Shown: positions 40,718 through 49,210 of the stretch, one piece after another | Layout of the letters: each line of letters starts with the position of its first letter | How positions within the stretch are numbered: position 1 is the stretch's first letter | DNA from: JBBCJT01 sp037190665 | GTDB lineage: Bacteria > Pseudomonadota > Alphaproteobacteria > Acetobacterales > Acetobacteraceae | Reading direction: 5' to 3' | DNA: 50,098 bases | Assembly: GCA_037190665.1 (NCBI GenBank) | Contig: JBBCJT010000100.1 | Location: 1-50,098, forward strand | Notes under the pieces: generated by a model | What the model was told of the DNA's origin: nothing | The model's database searches: none | Seen by the model: the letters and a program-made list of their open reading frames with translations, nothing else | Translations under genes and position numbers: made by a program

Positions 40718-41604
40718 GCGCGTCCGGGATCGCGCTCGGTGCGGCGCCGGCGATCGTGGCCGTGCGTCCCCAGCGGGTCACGCTGTGGAGCATCGTCGCG
40801 AAGGACTGGGTGACCAGCATCGGCGTCCTGTTCATTATCCTGCTCTGCATCATCGCCATCGCGGCGCCGTGGATCGCGCCGTTCGATCCCGTGCGCCAGA
40901 ACATGATGGCGATGAGCAGGCCGCCATCGGCGCAGAACTGGTTCGGCACCGACCGCTACGGGCGCGACATCCTGTCGCGGGTGATCTACGGCACGCGGCC
41001 GTCGCTGGCGCTGGGCATCGCAGCCCCCCTTCTGGCCGGCGTTTTCGGCACGCTGATCGGCGTGCTGGCCGGCTATTTCGGCGGCTGGATCGACCGGGTG
41101 ACGGGACGGCTGAGCGACGTGCTGATGGCGTTTCCGTCCCTGCTCATCGGCATCATGATCGCTGCGGCGCTGGGCCCCGGCTTCACCAACCTGGTCGTGG
41201 CCATCGCCTTCGCCTTCCTGCCGCGCTTCATCCGCGTGGCGCGCGCATCGACGATGTCGGTGCGCTCCGAACCCTATATCGACGCCGCCATCGCCGCCGG
41301 ACAGACGCATACGCGCATCCTGCTCTCTCACGTGCTGCCGAACATCTCCGGCCCGCTGGTCGTCGTCGCGACGCTGTGGGTGGCGACCGCGATCCGGATC
41401 GAGGCGAGTTTGAGCTTTCTCGGGCTCGGCACGCAGCCGCCGGAGCCGAGCTGGGGCAACATCATCCGCGACGGGCTGACGGAAATGCTGATCTCCCCGT
41501 GGTCGGTGATCTCGGCCGGCGTGGCGGTGACGGTCTGCGTGCTGGCCTTCAACATGGTGGGCGACGCGATCCGCGATCTGCTGGACCCGCAATCGAAGGA
41601 CTGA
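40714..41604 (+). CDS. Dipeptide-type ABC transporter permease (DppC)
   Basis: The 296-residue protein has the DppC pattern: first helix IGVLFIILLCIIAIAAPWIA, NWFGTDRYGRDILSRVIYGTR, the EAA loop EPYIDAAIAAGQTHTRILL and the C-terminal FLGLGTQPPEPSWGNIIRDG. The start ATG at 40714 overlaps the dppB stop; the longer open frame upstream is antisense-like and ignored. It ends the plus-strand operon without dppD/dppF, only 28 bp from the convergent DppF-type gene. The missing ATPases may be supplied by that operon or from elsewhere. Confidence 0.95.
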   Translation: MSASGIALGAAPAIVAVRPQRVTLWSIVAKDWVTSIGVLFIILLCIIAIAAPWIAPFDPVRQNMMAMSRPPSAQNWFGTDRYGRDILSRVIYGTRPSLALGIAAPLLAGVFGTLIGVLAGYFGGWIDRVTGRLSDVLMAFPSLLIGIMIAAALGPGFTNLVVAIAFAFLPRFIRVARASTMSVRSEPYIDAAIAAGQTHTRILLSHVLPNISGPLVVVATLWVATAIRIEASLSFLGLGTQPPEPSWGNIIRDGLTEMLISPWSVISAGVAVTVCVLAFNMVGDAIRDLLDPQSKD

Positions 41605-41632
41605 CAGCGGACCTGCATATCGCCGCACATCA

Positions 41633-42685
41633 TTACGCTCGGAAGCCGGACTGCGTCGCTGTTGTGCCATCCATGGTCTCGGACCTGGCCGCCGGGAGTC
41701 TCCCCAGCTCACGCAACCGGATGCATCGCACATGATGCCCTGGTGCGACCTCATCCAGCGGGGGTGGTGGGCCATCCCGGCAGTTGTCCGCCACATAAGG
41801 GCAGCGGGTCTGGAACGGACAGCCCGCAGGCGGGTGCAACGGGCTCGGGACGTCGCCCTGCAGAATGATGCGGGCGCGCCGTGCCTTCGGGTCCGGCGGG
41901 GGTGAAGCGGAAAGCAGCGCCTCCGTGTAGGGATGCAGGGGGCGCTCGTACAGCGTGGCCGTATCCGCAACCTCCACGATGAGGCCGAGATACATCACCG
42001 CGACGCGGTCGCTGACATGCTCGACGACTGAAAGGTCATGCGAGATGAACAGATAGGTCAGGCCGAACTGGTCCTGCAGGTCCATCAGCAGGTTCAGGAC
42101 CTGCGCCTGCACCGATACGTCGAGCGCCGAAACCGCCTCATCGCAGACGATGAAGCGTGGCCGCAGCGCGAGCGCCCGGGCGATGCCGATGCGCTGGCGC
42201 TGCCCTCCGGAAAACTCGTGCGGGTAGCGCGCCGCATGTTCCGGTCGCAGGCCGACAAGGGTCAGCAGCTCCGCCACGCGCCGCTGCCGCTCCTTCGCGT
42301 TGCCGATGCGATGGATGATGAAGGGCTGGGTCAGGATGTCGCCGACCGTGCGGCGGGGATTGAGCGAGCTGTAGGGGTCCTGGAACACCACCTGCATCTC
42401 GCGCCGCAGCAGCGCCATTTCCGCCGGCGGAATCCGGAGCATGTCGCGACCGTCGAAGATGATCTCGCCGCTCGTCGGCTCCTCCAGCCGCAGGACGACG
42501 CGGCCGAGCGTGGTCTTCCCGCAACCGGACTCCCCGACCAGGCCGAGTGTTTCACCCGCCCGCACCTCGAGATCCACGCCGCGCACCGCCTGCACGGCGC
42601 CGATCTGGCGGTTCAGCACGCCGCCATGGACCGGGTAGTGCTTCACCATCCCGCGCAGCGCGAGCAGTGGTTGCGTCGCGCTCAT
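41633..42685 (-). CDS. Dipeptide-type ABC transporter ATPase (DppF)
   Basis: The 350-residue ATPase has Walker A GESGCGKTT, Q-loop FQDPYSSLNPR, signature FSGGQRQR, H-loop FISHDLS and the C-terminal CPFQTRCPYVADNC oligopeptide domain. Walker B reads FIVCDEAVSALD, with Ala in place of the usual Pro after DE, a variation that should leave the catalytic Glu intact. The ATG at 42685 overlaps the stop of the dppD-type gene (ATGA). It is the last gene of the minus-strand operon dppB-dppC-binding protein-lyase-lyase-dppD-dppF. It may also energise the convergent dppBC pair, whose operon has no ATPase. Confidence 0.94.
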   Translation of the reverse strand: MSATQPLLALRGMVKHYPVHGGVLNRQIGAVQAVRGVDLEVRAGETLGLVGESGCGKTTLGRVVLRLEEPTSGEIIFDGRDMLRIPPAEMALLRREMQVVFQDPYSSLNPRRTVGDILTQPFIIHRIGNAKERQRRVAELLTLVGLRPEHAARYPHEFSGGQRQRIGIARALALRPRFIVCDEAVSALDVSVQAQVLNLLMDLQDQFGLTYLFISHDLSVVEHVSDRVAVMYLGLIVEVADTATLYERPLHPYTEALLSASPPPDPKARRARIILQGDVPSPLHPPAGCPFQTRCPYVADNCRDGPPPPLDEVAPGHHVRCIRLRELGRLPAARSETMDGTTATQSGFRA

Positions 42686-43695
42686 GTCCCCGGCACCGGA
42701 AGATGGAGCCAGCAACGGACACGGTGTCCGGGTGCCGCTTCTGCCGGTGCGGCAAGCGGCGGTTCAATGGCGCGACAGGGCGCGTGCACTGCCCCGCAGC
42801 GATCGGCGAAACGGCACCCCCGACCGATATCCCGCAGGTTCGGCACGGTGCCGGGGATGGCGGTCAGCCTCTCCCGCCGCCGGGCCCGGCGCGTCGCCTG
42901 CGGAATAGCGCCCAGAAGCCCGTGCGTGTACGGATGCAGAGGCGCTTCGAACAGCGCGTCGACAGGTGCGTCCTCCACGACCACGCCGGCGTACATCACG
43001 GCGACGCGCTGCGCCATCTCCGCCACCACGCCCATGTTGTGGGTGATCAGCACAACCGCCGTCCCCACCTCGGCCTTCAGCCGGTTGATCAGGTCCAGGA
43101 TCTGGGCCTGCACCGTGACATCGAGGGCGGTGGTCGGTTCATCGGCCAGCATCAGCCGCGGCCTGCAGGCAAGCGCCATGGCGATCATCACGCGCTGACG
43201 CATGCCGCCGGAAAGCTGATGCGGATAGCTGCGCGCGCGTTGCTCCGGAGAGGGAAGGCCAACGAGGCGCAGCATCTCCACGGCCTGCAACGCCGCCGCG
43301 CGCCGGCCAACCGGCTGATGCTGCATGATCGCCTCGGCGATCTGGCTGCCCACCGTGAAGACCGGATTGAGGCTGGTCATGGGCTCCTGGAAGATCATCG
43401 AGACGATGTTGCCGCGCACGTGCAGCATGTCGTTCTCGGGCATGGTGGCGAGATCACCATGCCCGCGCAGCAGCATCCGCCCGCCGGCGATCCGCCCCGA
43501 ACGCTCCGGAAGCAGCCGCATGATCGAGAGTGCCGTGACGCTCTTGCCGCTCCCGGACTCCCCGACGATGCAGAGCGTCTCGCCGTCCTGCAGGGTGAAG
43601 GAGACACCATCCACCGCACGCAGGGATCCGCCCGGAGTGCTGAACTCCGTGCGCAGATCCTCCACGCGCAGTAGCGGTTCGGGAGCGGTGGGCAT
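42682..43695 (-). CDS. Dipeptide-type ABC transporter ATPase (DppD)
   Basis: The 337-residue ATPase has Walker A GESGSGKSVTAL, Q-loop IFQEPMTSLNPVFTVG, signature LSGGMRQR, Walker B LMLADEPTTALD, H-loop LITHNMG and the GCRFADRCGAVHAPC C-terminal domain of the DppD type. It begins 8 bp after the stop of the upstream lyase gene, and its stop overlaps the dppF start. The two ATPases are separated from their permeases by the binding-protein and lyase genes, an order that ties the lyases physically to the transporter operon. Confidence 0.95.
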   Translation of the reverse strand: MPTAPEPLLRVEDLRTEFSTPGGSLRAVDGVSFTLQDGETLCIVGESGSGKSVTALSIMRLLPERSGRIAGGRMLLRGHGDLATMPENDMLHVRGNIVSMIFQEPMTSLNPVFTVGSQIAEAIMQHQPVGRRAAALQAVEMLRLVGLPSPEQRARSYPHQLSGGMRQRVMIAMALACRPRLMLADEPTTALDVTVQAQILDLINRLKAEVGTAVVLITHNMGVVAEMAQRVAVMYAGVVVEDAPVDALFEAPLHPYTHGLLGAIPQATRRARRRERLTAIPGTVPNLRDIGRGCRFADRCGAVHAPCRAIEPPLAAPAEAAPGHRVRCWLHLPVPGT

Positions 43696-43703
43696 GATGC
43701 CGC

Positions 43704-45224
43704 TCAGTGCGCCGATCCGCCGATGATCCCGGCAACGGCCGCATCAAGCGCCTTCCCAGCGCCGGCGAGTCGTGCCTGCTCCGCGCCCAGCCAGGCGCGA
43801 TCGTCGCCGAGTTCCTGCTCCGCTTCCGTGAGCATGCGATCGACCTCGGACGGCGCGATGCTCCCGCGCGTCACGCGCGTGCGCACGAAGCTGTCCACAT
43901 CCAGCGCCGTCCGCACCGCAGCATCGCTAAGACCGAGCGAGCGGCCAATGGTCTGCCGGGCGGCCAGGTCCACCAGTGCGCCGGTCGTGCTGGAGGGAGC
44001 GACGCCATCGTTCAGGCACAGGCGGACGAGGCGCCCGACGACATGATGGCTCTGCCGATAGGAAATGCCCGCGTCGCGAACCAGGGTATCGGCGAGATTG
44101 CTCGCCGTGCTCCAGTTGCCGCTAGCCACCTCCCGCATGCGCGCTTCATGCACCGTGAGCGTCTCCACCACCGCCGCGGCCAGTTCCAGCATCGCGTCGG
44201 TGCGTGCCAGCGCGGTATCAAGCATCGGCAGCTCCCGGATCGCCTGATCGCCGGACCCCTCCCCGCGGAAGGTCGCCATGGCCTGACCGAGCCATTGGAT
44301 CGCGCCTCCGGACGCCTGCTTGATCGCCTCCAGCGCGGACGGGTTCTTCTTCTGCGGAAAGATGCTGCTCGTGCCGCAGAAGGCGTCATCCGTCTCGACC
44401 AGGGCGAACTCCCAGCTCGACCAGACATGCAAGTCGGTCGCGAGATCGTTCAGCGTGCCCATGACGAAGGAAAGCGCCGCGGCCGCCTCCGCGGCGTACC
44501 AGGCTTCCCGCGCCAGCCGCGAGTTCTCGATCAGCCCGTTGAAACCGAGGAGGGCCGCCGTACGCTCGCGGTCAAGGGGCCAGGAGGTCCCAGCGAGACC
44601 TACAGCCCCGAGCGGGCAGCGGTTGAGTCGGGCATAGGCTTCCGTCAGACGGTGGAAGTCCTCGTCGAGGCGGACCGCCATGCTGTGAAGGTAGTGGCCG
44701 AAGATCCAGGGCTGGGCGTGCTGCATATGCGTGTAGCCCGGCATCACCGTGCGGCGGTGCTGCGCGGCCTGGGCCAGCAATGCGGCGCGCAGCGCCAGGA
44801 CATGTTCCATCACCCGCAGCATGCCGCCGCGCTTGTACAGACGACGGACGGTCGCGCCCTGGTCGATCCGGCTGCGGCCGGTATGCATCCGCCCGCCGAC
44901 ATCCTCGCCCAACTCCCGCGCGAGCTCGGCCTCCACCTGCAGCAGGAAACTGCCCCGGTTCGGGTCGGCGTTCAGCTTCTCTGGCCCGCCTGCGGCAATT
45001 CCGCGCAGGACGGTCAGGATCGCGGCGCCCTGGCGACGGTCCAGGATCCCCTGCTCGACGAGCATGACGGTGTGCGCCTGATCCACCGCCAGGAACTCCC
45101 GGAAATGCTCCATCTCATGAAGCAGGCCCGGCCCCTGCACAGTCCTCACGTAGACTTCGGCCGGCGCGCGGCTCAGGCGAGCCTCGGTCAGCAACGTGCC
45201 TTCCGGCGGCGATGCGTGGTTCAT
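43704..45224 (-). CDS. Argininosuccinate lyase-homologous C-N lyase, copy B
   Basis: The 506-residue protein belongs to the aspartase/fumarase superfamily, ArgH branch. It keeps HTGRSR (114-119), PGYTHMQ (162-168, with the His of the acid/base pair) and the mobile loop GTSSIFPQKKNP with the catalytic Ser. However, the Asn that follows HTGRSR in argininosuccinate lyases (SRND) is Ile120, so one substrate-binding contact is lost. That argues for a different substrate or a supporting role. Enzymes of this branch split C-N bonds of N-substituted aspartates, releasing fumarate. The ATG at 45224 follows AGAGGA; ten bases separate it from the stop of copy A. It lies inside a transporter operon and not with arginine genes, so a catabolic role is likely. 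Confidence 0.85.
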   Translation of the reverse strand: MNHASPPEGTLLTEARLSRAPAEVYVRTVQGPGLLHEMEHFREFLAVDQAHTVMLVEQGILDRRQGAAILTVLRGIAAGGPEKLNADPNRGSFLLQVEAELARELGEDVGGRMHTGRSRIDQGATVRRLYKRGGMLRVMEHVLALRAALLAQAAQHRRTVMPGYTHMQHAQPWIFGHYLHSMAVRLDEDFHRLTEAYARLNRCPLGAVGLAGTSWPLDRERTAALLGFNGLIENSRLAREAWYAAEAAAALSFVMGTLNDLATDLHVWSSWEFALVETDDAFCGTSSIFPQKKNPSALEAIKQASGGAIQWLGQAMATFRGEGSGDQAIRELPMLDTALARTDAMLELAAAVVETLTVHEARMREVASGNWSTASNLADTLVRDAGISYRQSHHVVGRLVRLCLNDGVAPSSTTGALVDLAARQTIGRSLGLSDAAVRTALDVDSFVRTRVTRGSIAPSEVDRMLTEAEQELGDDRAWLGAEQARLAGAGKALDAAVAGIIGGSAH

Positions 45225-45234
45225 GGCAATCCTC

Positions 45235-46725
45235 TTAGTTGGCCAGCCGCGCTGCGGCGGCATCAAGCTCCTGGTCGGCCGCCTTCAGCGCCATCCGACG
45301 GGCGGACACCGCGGCTTGCTTCTCCGCAAGCGCCGCACGGCCATCCGCGATGACCTCTCTCACGGCCTGAGGGGCGGGACCGCCGGGTACGCGGCGCTGC
45401 TCCACGTTGAAGCGCGGATCGAGTGCCGCGACGAGATCCGCCTCCGTCAACCCGAGCGCACGGCCCGTCACGCCATGTGCGACCTCGTTCACCAGCGCCG
45501 GCGAGATCGCGTTGCTGCCGGCAAGACCTCTCTCGCTCGCTGCGCGCGCAAGCGCGCCGACCACCTCATGCGCCACGCGGAAGGAAAGGCCGCGGTCACG
45601 CACCAGCGTGTCGGCAAGTTCGGTCAGCGTGCAGTAGTTGCGGCGCGCATCATCCAGCATCGCATCCGCGCGGAAACGCAGGCCCCGCAGGACAAGATCA
45701 GCGAGGGCGAGCGTTGCCTCCATCTCCTCGCGCGCATGGCCGAAGCCGGCGACGCTTTCATTGCCGACCTCTCGGCCATGGGTGAAGGGCGTCGTCTTCT
45801 GCGCAGCGAGGGCGGAGACCAGTGCGCCAACCGGATGCGCGGCTTTGGCCTTCAGATGCTCGATCGGGCTCGGGTTCTTCTTCTGGGGCATGATGCTGCT
45901 CGTGCCCGCAATCGAGTCATCTATATCGATGAACCCGAACTCGAACGTGTACCAGACGTGGATGTCATGGGCGAGGCGGCTGATCGTGACCGCCGTGGTG
46001 GAGAAGGCGTAGAGCAGGTCCGTCACATAGTCGCGTGAGCCGACTGCATCGAGCGAGTTGGCGATGATGCCATCGAAGCCCAGCAGCGCGGCCGTGCGGT
46101 GGCGGTCTATCGGGAAGCCGGTCGTGGCGAGGCCACCGGCACCGAGCGGCGAGAGGTTTGTCCGGGGCCACGCGTCGAGCTGCCTCTGCGCGTCCCGCTG
46201 CAGCGCCTGCGCCACGCCCGACAGATAGTGGCCGACCGTGATGGGCTGGCCGGGTTGCATGTGGGTATAGCCGGTCATCACCGTCTGTATTTCGCGTTCG
46301 GCGAGATCGAGCAGGCGCCGTATGACGCCGAGCGTGCGCTCCGTGATGTCGAGTGCGACGGTGCGGGCCTTCATGCGCTGAAGCGTCGCATAGAGATCGT
46401 TGCGGCTTCGTCCGGTGTGGAGCTGGCCGCCGATCTCAGGACCGACATCGGCGATCAGCGCCGACTCCACGTTGAAGTAAAGATCCTCCTTGTGCGGATC
46501 GAGCTCGATCGCGCCGAGGCCACGCGCGGAGATCCCCGCAAGGCCGCGGGCGAGGGCGGTCGCGGCCGGCGCGGCGAGAATGCCGCGCTCGGCCAGCATC
46601 ACGAGATGGGCGCGGTTGACACGGTCCATCAGCGGAAAGAGCGCCTCGGCCTCGCCGTGGAGGCGTGGGCCGATCAGGTAACGCACGATCTCTTCCGCCG
46701 GTGGTGACTTCAGCCGTTCACGCAT
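45235..46725 (-). CDS. Argininosuccinate lyase-homologous C-N lyase, copy A
   Basis: The 496-residue protein has the full ArgH-type active-site set: HTGRSRND (103-110), TGYTHMQPGQP (151-161, His155) and GTSSIMPQKKNP (274-285, catalytic Ser). All members form tetramers whose active sites combine three subunits, and eliminate an amine from an N-substituted aspartate to give fumarate. Known relatives include argininosuccinate lyase and ethylenediamine-disuccinate lyase. Both its position between a binding-protein gene and a second lyase, and the absence of argG, argue for uptake-linked catabolism rather than arginine synthesis. The ATG at 46725 follows GGGAG at slightly long spacing. Whether copies A and B form mixed tetramers is unknown. 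Confidence 0.88.
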   Translation of the reverse strand: MRERLKSPPAEEIVRYLIGPRLHGEAEALFPLMDRVNRAHLVMLAERGILAAPAATALARGLAGISARGLGAIELDPHKEDLYFNVESALIADVGPEIGGQLHTGRSRNDLYATLQRMKARTVALDITERTLGVIRRLLDLAEREIQTVMTGYTHMQPGQPITVGHYLSGVAQALQRDAQRQLDAWPRTNLSPLGAGGLATTGFPIDRHRTAALLGFDGIIANSLDAVGSRDYVTDLLYAFSTTAVTISRLAHDIHVWYTFEFGFIDIDDSIAGTSSIMPQKKNPSPIEHLKAKAAHPVGALVSALAAQKTTPFTHGREVGNESVAGFGHAREEMEATLALADLVLRGLRFRADAMLDDARRNYCTLTELADTLVRDRGLSFRVAHEVVGALARAASERGLAGSNAISPALVNEVAHGVTGRALGLTEADLVAALDPRFNVEQRRVPGGPAPQAVREVIADGRAALAEKQAAVSARRMALKAADQELDAAAARLAN

Positions 46726-46740
46726 GCAACCGCTCCCGCA

Positions 46741-46767
46741 ACACCCGCAACACCCGCAACACCCGCA
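46741..46767. repeat. Short tandem repeat, three 9-bp units ACACCCGCA
   Basis: Three perfect copies of ACACCCGCA stand in tandem in the 45-bp gap between the binding-protein stop and the first lyase start, with a partial degenerate copy before them. On the minus strand they lie just upstream of the ribosome-binding site of the lyase gene. Copy-number slippage could change the spacing between the two genes. Confidence 0.75.
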
Positions 46768-46770
46768 ACC

Positions 46771-48324
46771 TTACTTCGTCAGCGAAGTGAGGATCGGCAC
46801 CTCGTAGGCAAACATCTCCAGGCCGCGCACAGCGGGATTCACGCCGAGGATCTGCGACTGGTTGTACAAGTAGAGCCAGGCCGCATCCTCATCCCACATG
46901 ATCCGCTGTATCTCCTGATACTGCTTCATCCGTTCGTCGTAGTTCATGTTGGTCGCCGCGGCTTCCATCAGCGCGTTCACGCGCGGATTGGCGTACCCCA
47001 TGAGATTGGAGGGATCGCCCGCGACGACCTTCCGCTGAAGACGCCAGTGCGCCGTCGGGATCGAAGTGCCGAGGAACCACATGTTCGCCTCGTTGCTTCC
47101 GCGCCCGGTGCCGCCCTGTGCGGGGCGGTAGAGCTGCCGCTGGTACGCGGCCCACTCCCACACGCGGAACTCCGCCTCCAGCCCGATATCCTGAAGGTAA
47201 CCCTGCACCGCTTCCGCGACGGCCCGGTCCTTCAGGTAGCGGCCGTTGGAGGTCCAGAGCACGATCTTCTCGCGGTACCCGTCCGGGAACGCTTCCTTCA
47301 TCAGGCGCTTGGCGAGGTCCGGATCATAGGTGAAAGGCTTGAGCGGAATGCGCCCCTGCGTGCCCTCGGGGAAGGGGCCATCCGGGACCGAGCCGTATCC
47401 CCCAAGGATGTTGGTCACGATCGCCTCGCGATCGACGGCGTAGTTCACGGCCTTCCGCACGCGCACGTCATTGAACGGCGGGCGCGCATGATTCAGCTCG
47501 AACCAGATCTGGAAGCTGCTCGGCAGCACCTCGAGCTTGACGCGGGGATTTGCCCGCAGCCGGTCCGCCACCTCCGGCGGGATGCCGGTCGCGATATCGG
47601 CGTTGCCCGCCTCCACCTCGATCGCCCGCGCGCCACCCTCCGGCACGGGACGGTAGATGAAGGTCTCCATCGCCGGCGCCGGCCCGTAGTAGTCCGGGTT
47701 GCGTTCGATCACCACGCGCTCGTTGGGGATCCACTCGCGGAAACGGAAGGGGCCCGTGCCGACCGGGTTGCGGCTCATCGCACGGCCGTGACGGCGTACG
47801 CCTTCCGGGCTGAGGATCGCCGCATTCGAGGCCGCCAGCACTTCGAGCAGCATCGGCATCGGCGCCTCGGTCACGAGGACCACCGTGTGCGGATCTTGCA
47901 CGATGACTTCCTTGATCGCGGCGTACTGCGAGCGGTTGGGGGAGCCGGTCTGCGGATCGCGGATGCGATCGAGCGTGAACTTCACGGCTTCCGCGTTCAT
48001 GGGCGAACCGTCGTGGAAGCGCACGCCCTGACGCAGCTTGAAGGTCCAGCGCAGATTGTCGTCCGCCAGTTGCCAGGACTCCGCCAGATCAGGCGCGAAC
48101 CCGTCGAGGCTGGTGTCCTTCCAGCGCAGAAGCTGGCTGAAGACATGCTCGGTGATGATCTGGGACGGCCGGCTGCGCTGGATCTGCGGATCGAGCGTAT
48201 CGACATCCGCCCCCTCCACCCAGCGAATGGTCGCACCACGAGACTGGGCGGCCAGCTTTCCTGCGTCCACAGCCAGGCCGGCGGCCACCGCGGCTGTGCC
48301 CTTCAGCACGTTTCGCCTGAACAT
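46771..48324 (-). CDS. Dipeptide-type ABC transporter substrate-binding protein (SBP family 5)
   Basis: The 517-residue protein starts MFRRNVLKGTAAVAAG, a signal peptide with an RR pair that may be Tat, cut near KLAAQS. Family 5 blocks follow: DVDTLDPQIQRSRPSQIITE, WTFKLRQGVRFHDGSPMNAE, NPVGTGPFRFREWIPNERV, VRVRKAVNYAVDREAIVTNI and the tail VRGLEMFAYEVPILTSLTK. The ATG at 48324 follows AAAGGAGG; the frame stays open upstream through the permease gene but that is not used. It is the periplasmic receptor of the operon, encoded after dppB-dppC and before the two lyases. Linkage to lyases suggests a ligand such as an N-substituted aspartate or amino-acid conjugate. Peptides are the general alternative. 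Confidence 0.94.
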   Translation of the reverse strand: MFRRNVLKGTAAVAAGLAVDAGKLAAQSRGATIRWVEGADVDTLDPQIQRSRPSQIITEHVFSQLLRWKDTSLDGFAPDLAESWQLADDNLRWTFKLRQGVRFHDGSPMNAEAVKFTLDRIRDPQTGSPNRSQYAAIKEVIVQDPHTVVLVTEAPMPMLLEVLAASNAAILSPEGVRRHGRAMSRNPVGTGPFRFREWIPNERVVIERNPDYYGPAPAMETFIYRPVPEGGARAIEVEAGNADIATGIPPEVADRLRANPRVKLEVLPSSFQIWFELNHARPPFNDVRVRKAVNYAVDREAIVTNILGGYGSVPDGPFPEGTQGRIPLKPFTYDPDLAKRLMKEAFPDGYREKIVLWTSNGRYLKDRAVAEAVQGYLQDIGLEAEFRVWEWAAYQRQLYRPAQGGTGRGSNEANMWFLGTSIPTAHWRLQRKVVAGDPSNLMGYANPRVNALMEAAATNMNYDERMKQYQEIQRIMWDEDAAWLYLYNQSQILGVNPAVRGLEMFAYEVPILTSLTK

Positions 48325-48356
48325 GTTTGCCTCCTTTCTTGTGGAACTCGTTGACG

Positions 48357-49202
48357 TCACGACGCCGACCGGACGCGCGGATCGACATAGTCGCGCAGTG
48401 CATCTCCCAGCACGTTGAAGGCGAGGATCACGAGGAACAGCGCGATGCCGGGCGCCAGGACGACATGGGGATCGGACACGAGATGAGCGCGCGAAGCGGC
48501 GATCATCGCGCCCCATTCGGGGGTCGGGGGCTCCGGCCCCAGCCCCAGGAAGCTGAGGCCGGACGCAATCAGGATCGCCTCGGCCAACGAGATGGTGCCC
48601 TGCACGATCATCAGGGATGCTGTGTTGGGCAGGATCTCGAGGCCGATGAGACGGGTATGACTTGCGCCGAGGGCGCGGGCGGCAAGCACGAACTCGCGCT
48701 GGCGCAGCGAGAGCACCGGTGCACGAAAGAGGCGCGCGTCGATCGGAACGGTCGAGATGCCGATCGCCAGGGTGAGTCCGACCATCCCGGGACCCAGCAC
48801 CGTGATGAAGATGATCGCCAGCAGGATGCGCGGAAAGGCGAGCATGAAGTCCATCACGCGCATGGTCAGCTCCGCGACCCGCCCGCCGAAGTAGCCGCAG
48901 AGCGCGCCGATCGCGACACCGAGCGCGAGGCTGATCGAGACGGCGATGATCGCGACGAGCAGCGAGACACGCGCGCCCCAGATGACCCGTGCCAGAAGAT
49001 CTCGTCCGAGTTCGTCCGTGCCGAGCGGATGCGCGATGGAAGGTGACTGCAGCGCCTGCCGCAGCATGACGCGGGTTGCCGACTCCCAACTCGTCACGAG
49101 GGGCGCGGCTATGGCCGTTGCAACGAAAGCCAGCACGACGACGAGCGCCAGCATTGCCGCCAGGTTGCGCGTGGTCCAGAGACGAAGCAGGAACCCGGTC
49201 AT
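48357..49202 (-). CDS. Dipeptide-type ABC transporter permease (DppC)
   Basis: The 281-residue protein has the DppC landmarks: an N-terminal helix (LAAMLALVVVLAFVATAIA), AHPLGTDELGRDLLARVIWGAR, the EAA region REFVLAARALGASHTRLIGL and the terminal block FLGLGPEPPTPEWG. The ATG at 49202 follows GGGGGCAGG, 8 bp after the dppB stop. It forms the inner-membrane channel with the DppB-type protein and is followed 32 bp later by the binding-protein gene. Confidence 0.95.
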   Translation of the reverse strand: MTGFLLRLWTTRNLAAMLALVVVLAFVATAIAAPLVTSWESATRVMLRQALQSPSIAHPLGTDELGRDLLARVIWGARVSLLVAIIAVSISLALGVAIGALCGYFGGRVAELTMRVMDFMLAFPRILLAIIFITVLGPGMVGLTLAIGISTVPIDARLFRAPVLSLRQREFVLAARALGASHTRLIGLEILPNTASLMIVQGTISLAEAILIASGLSFLGLGPEPPTPEWGAMIAASRAHLVSDPHVVLAPGIALFLVILAFNVLGDALRDYVDPRVRSAS

Positions 49203-49210
49203 CCTGCCCC

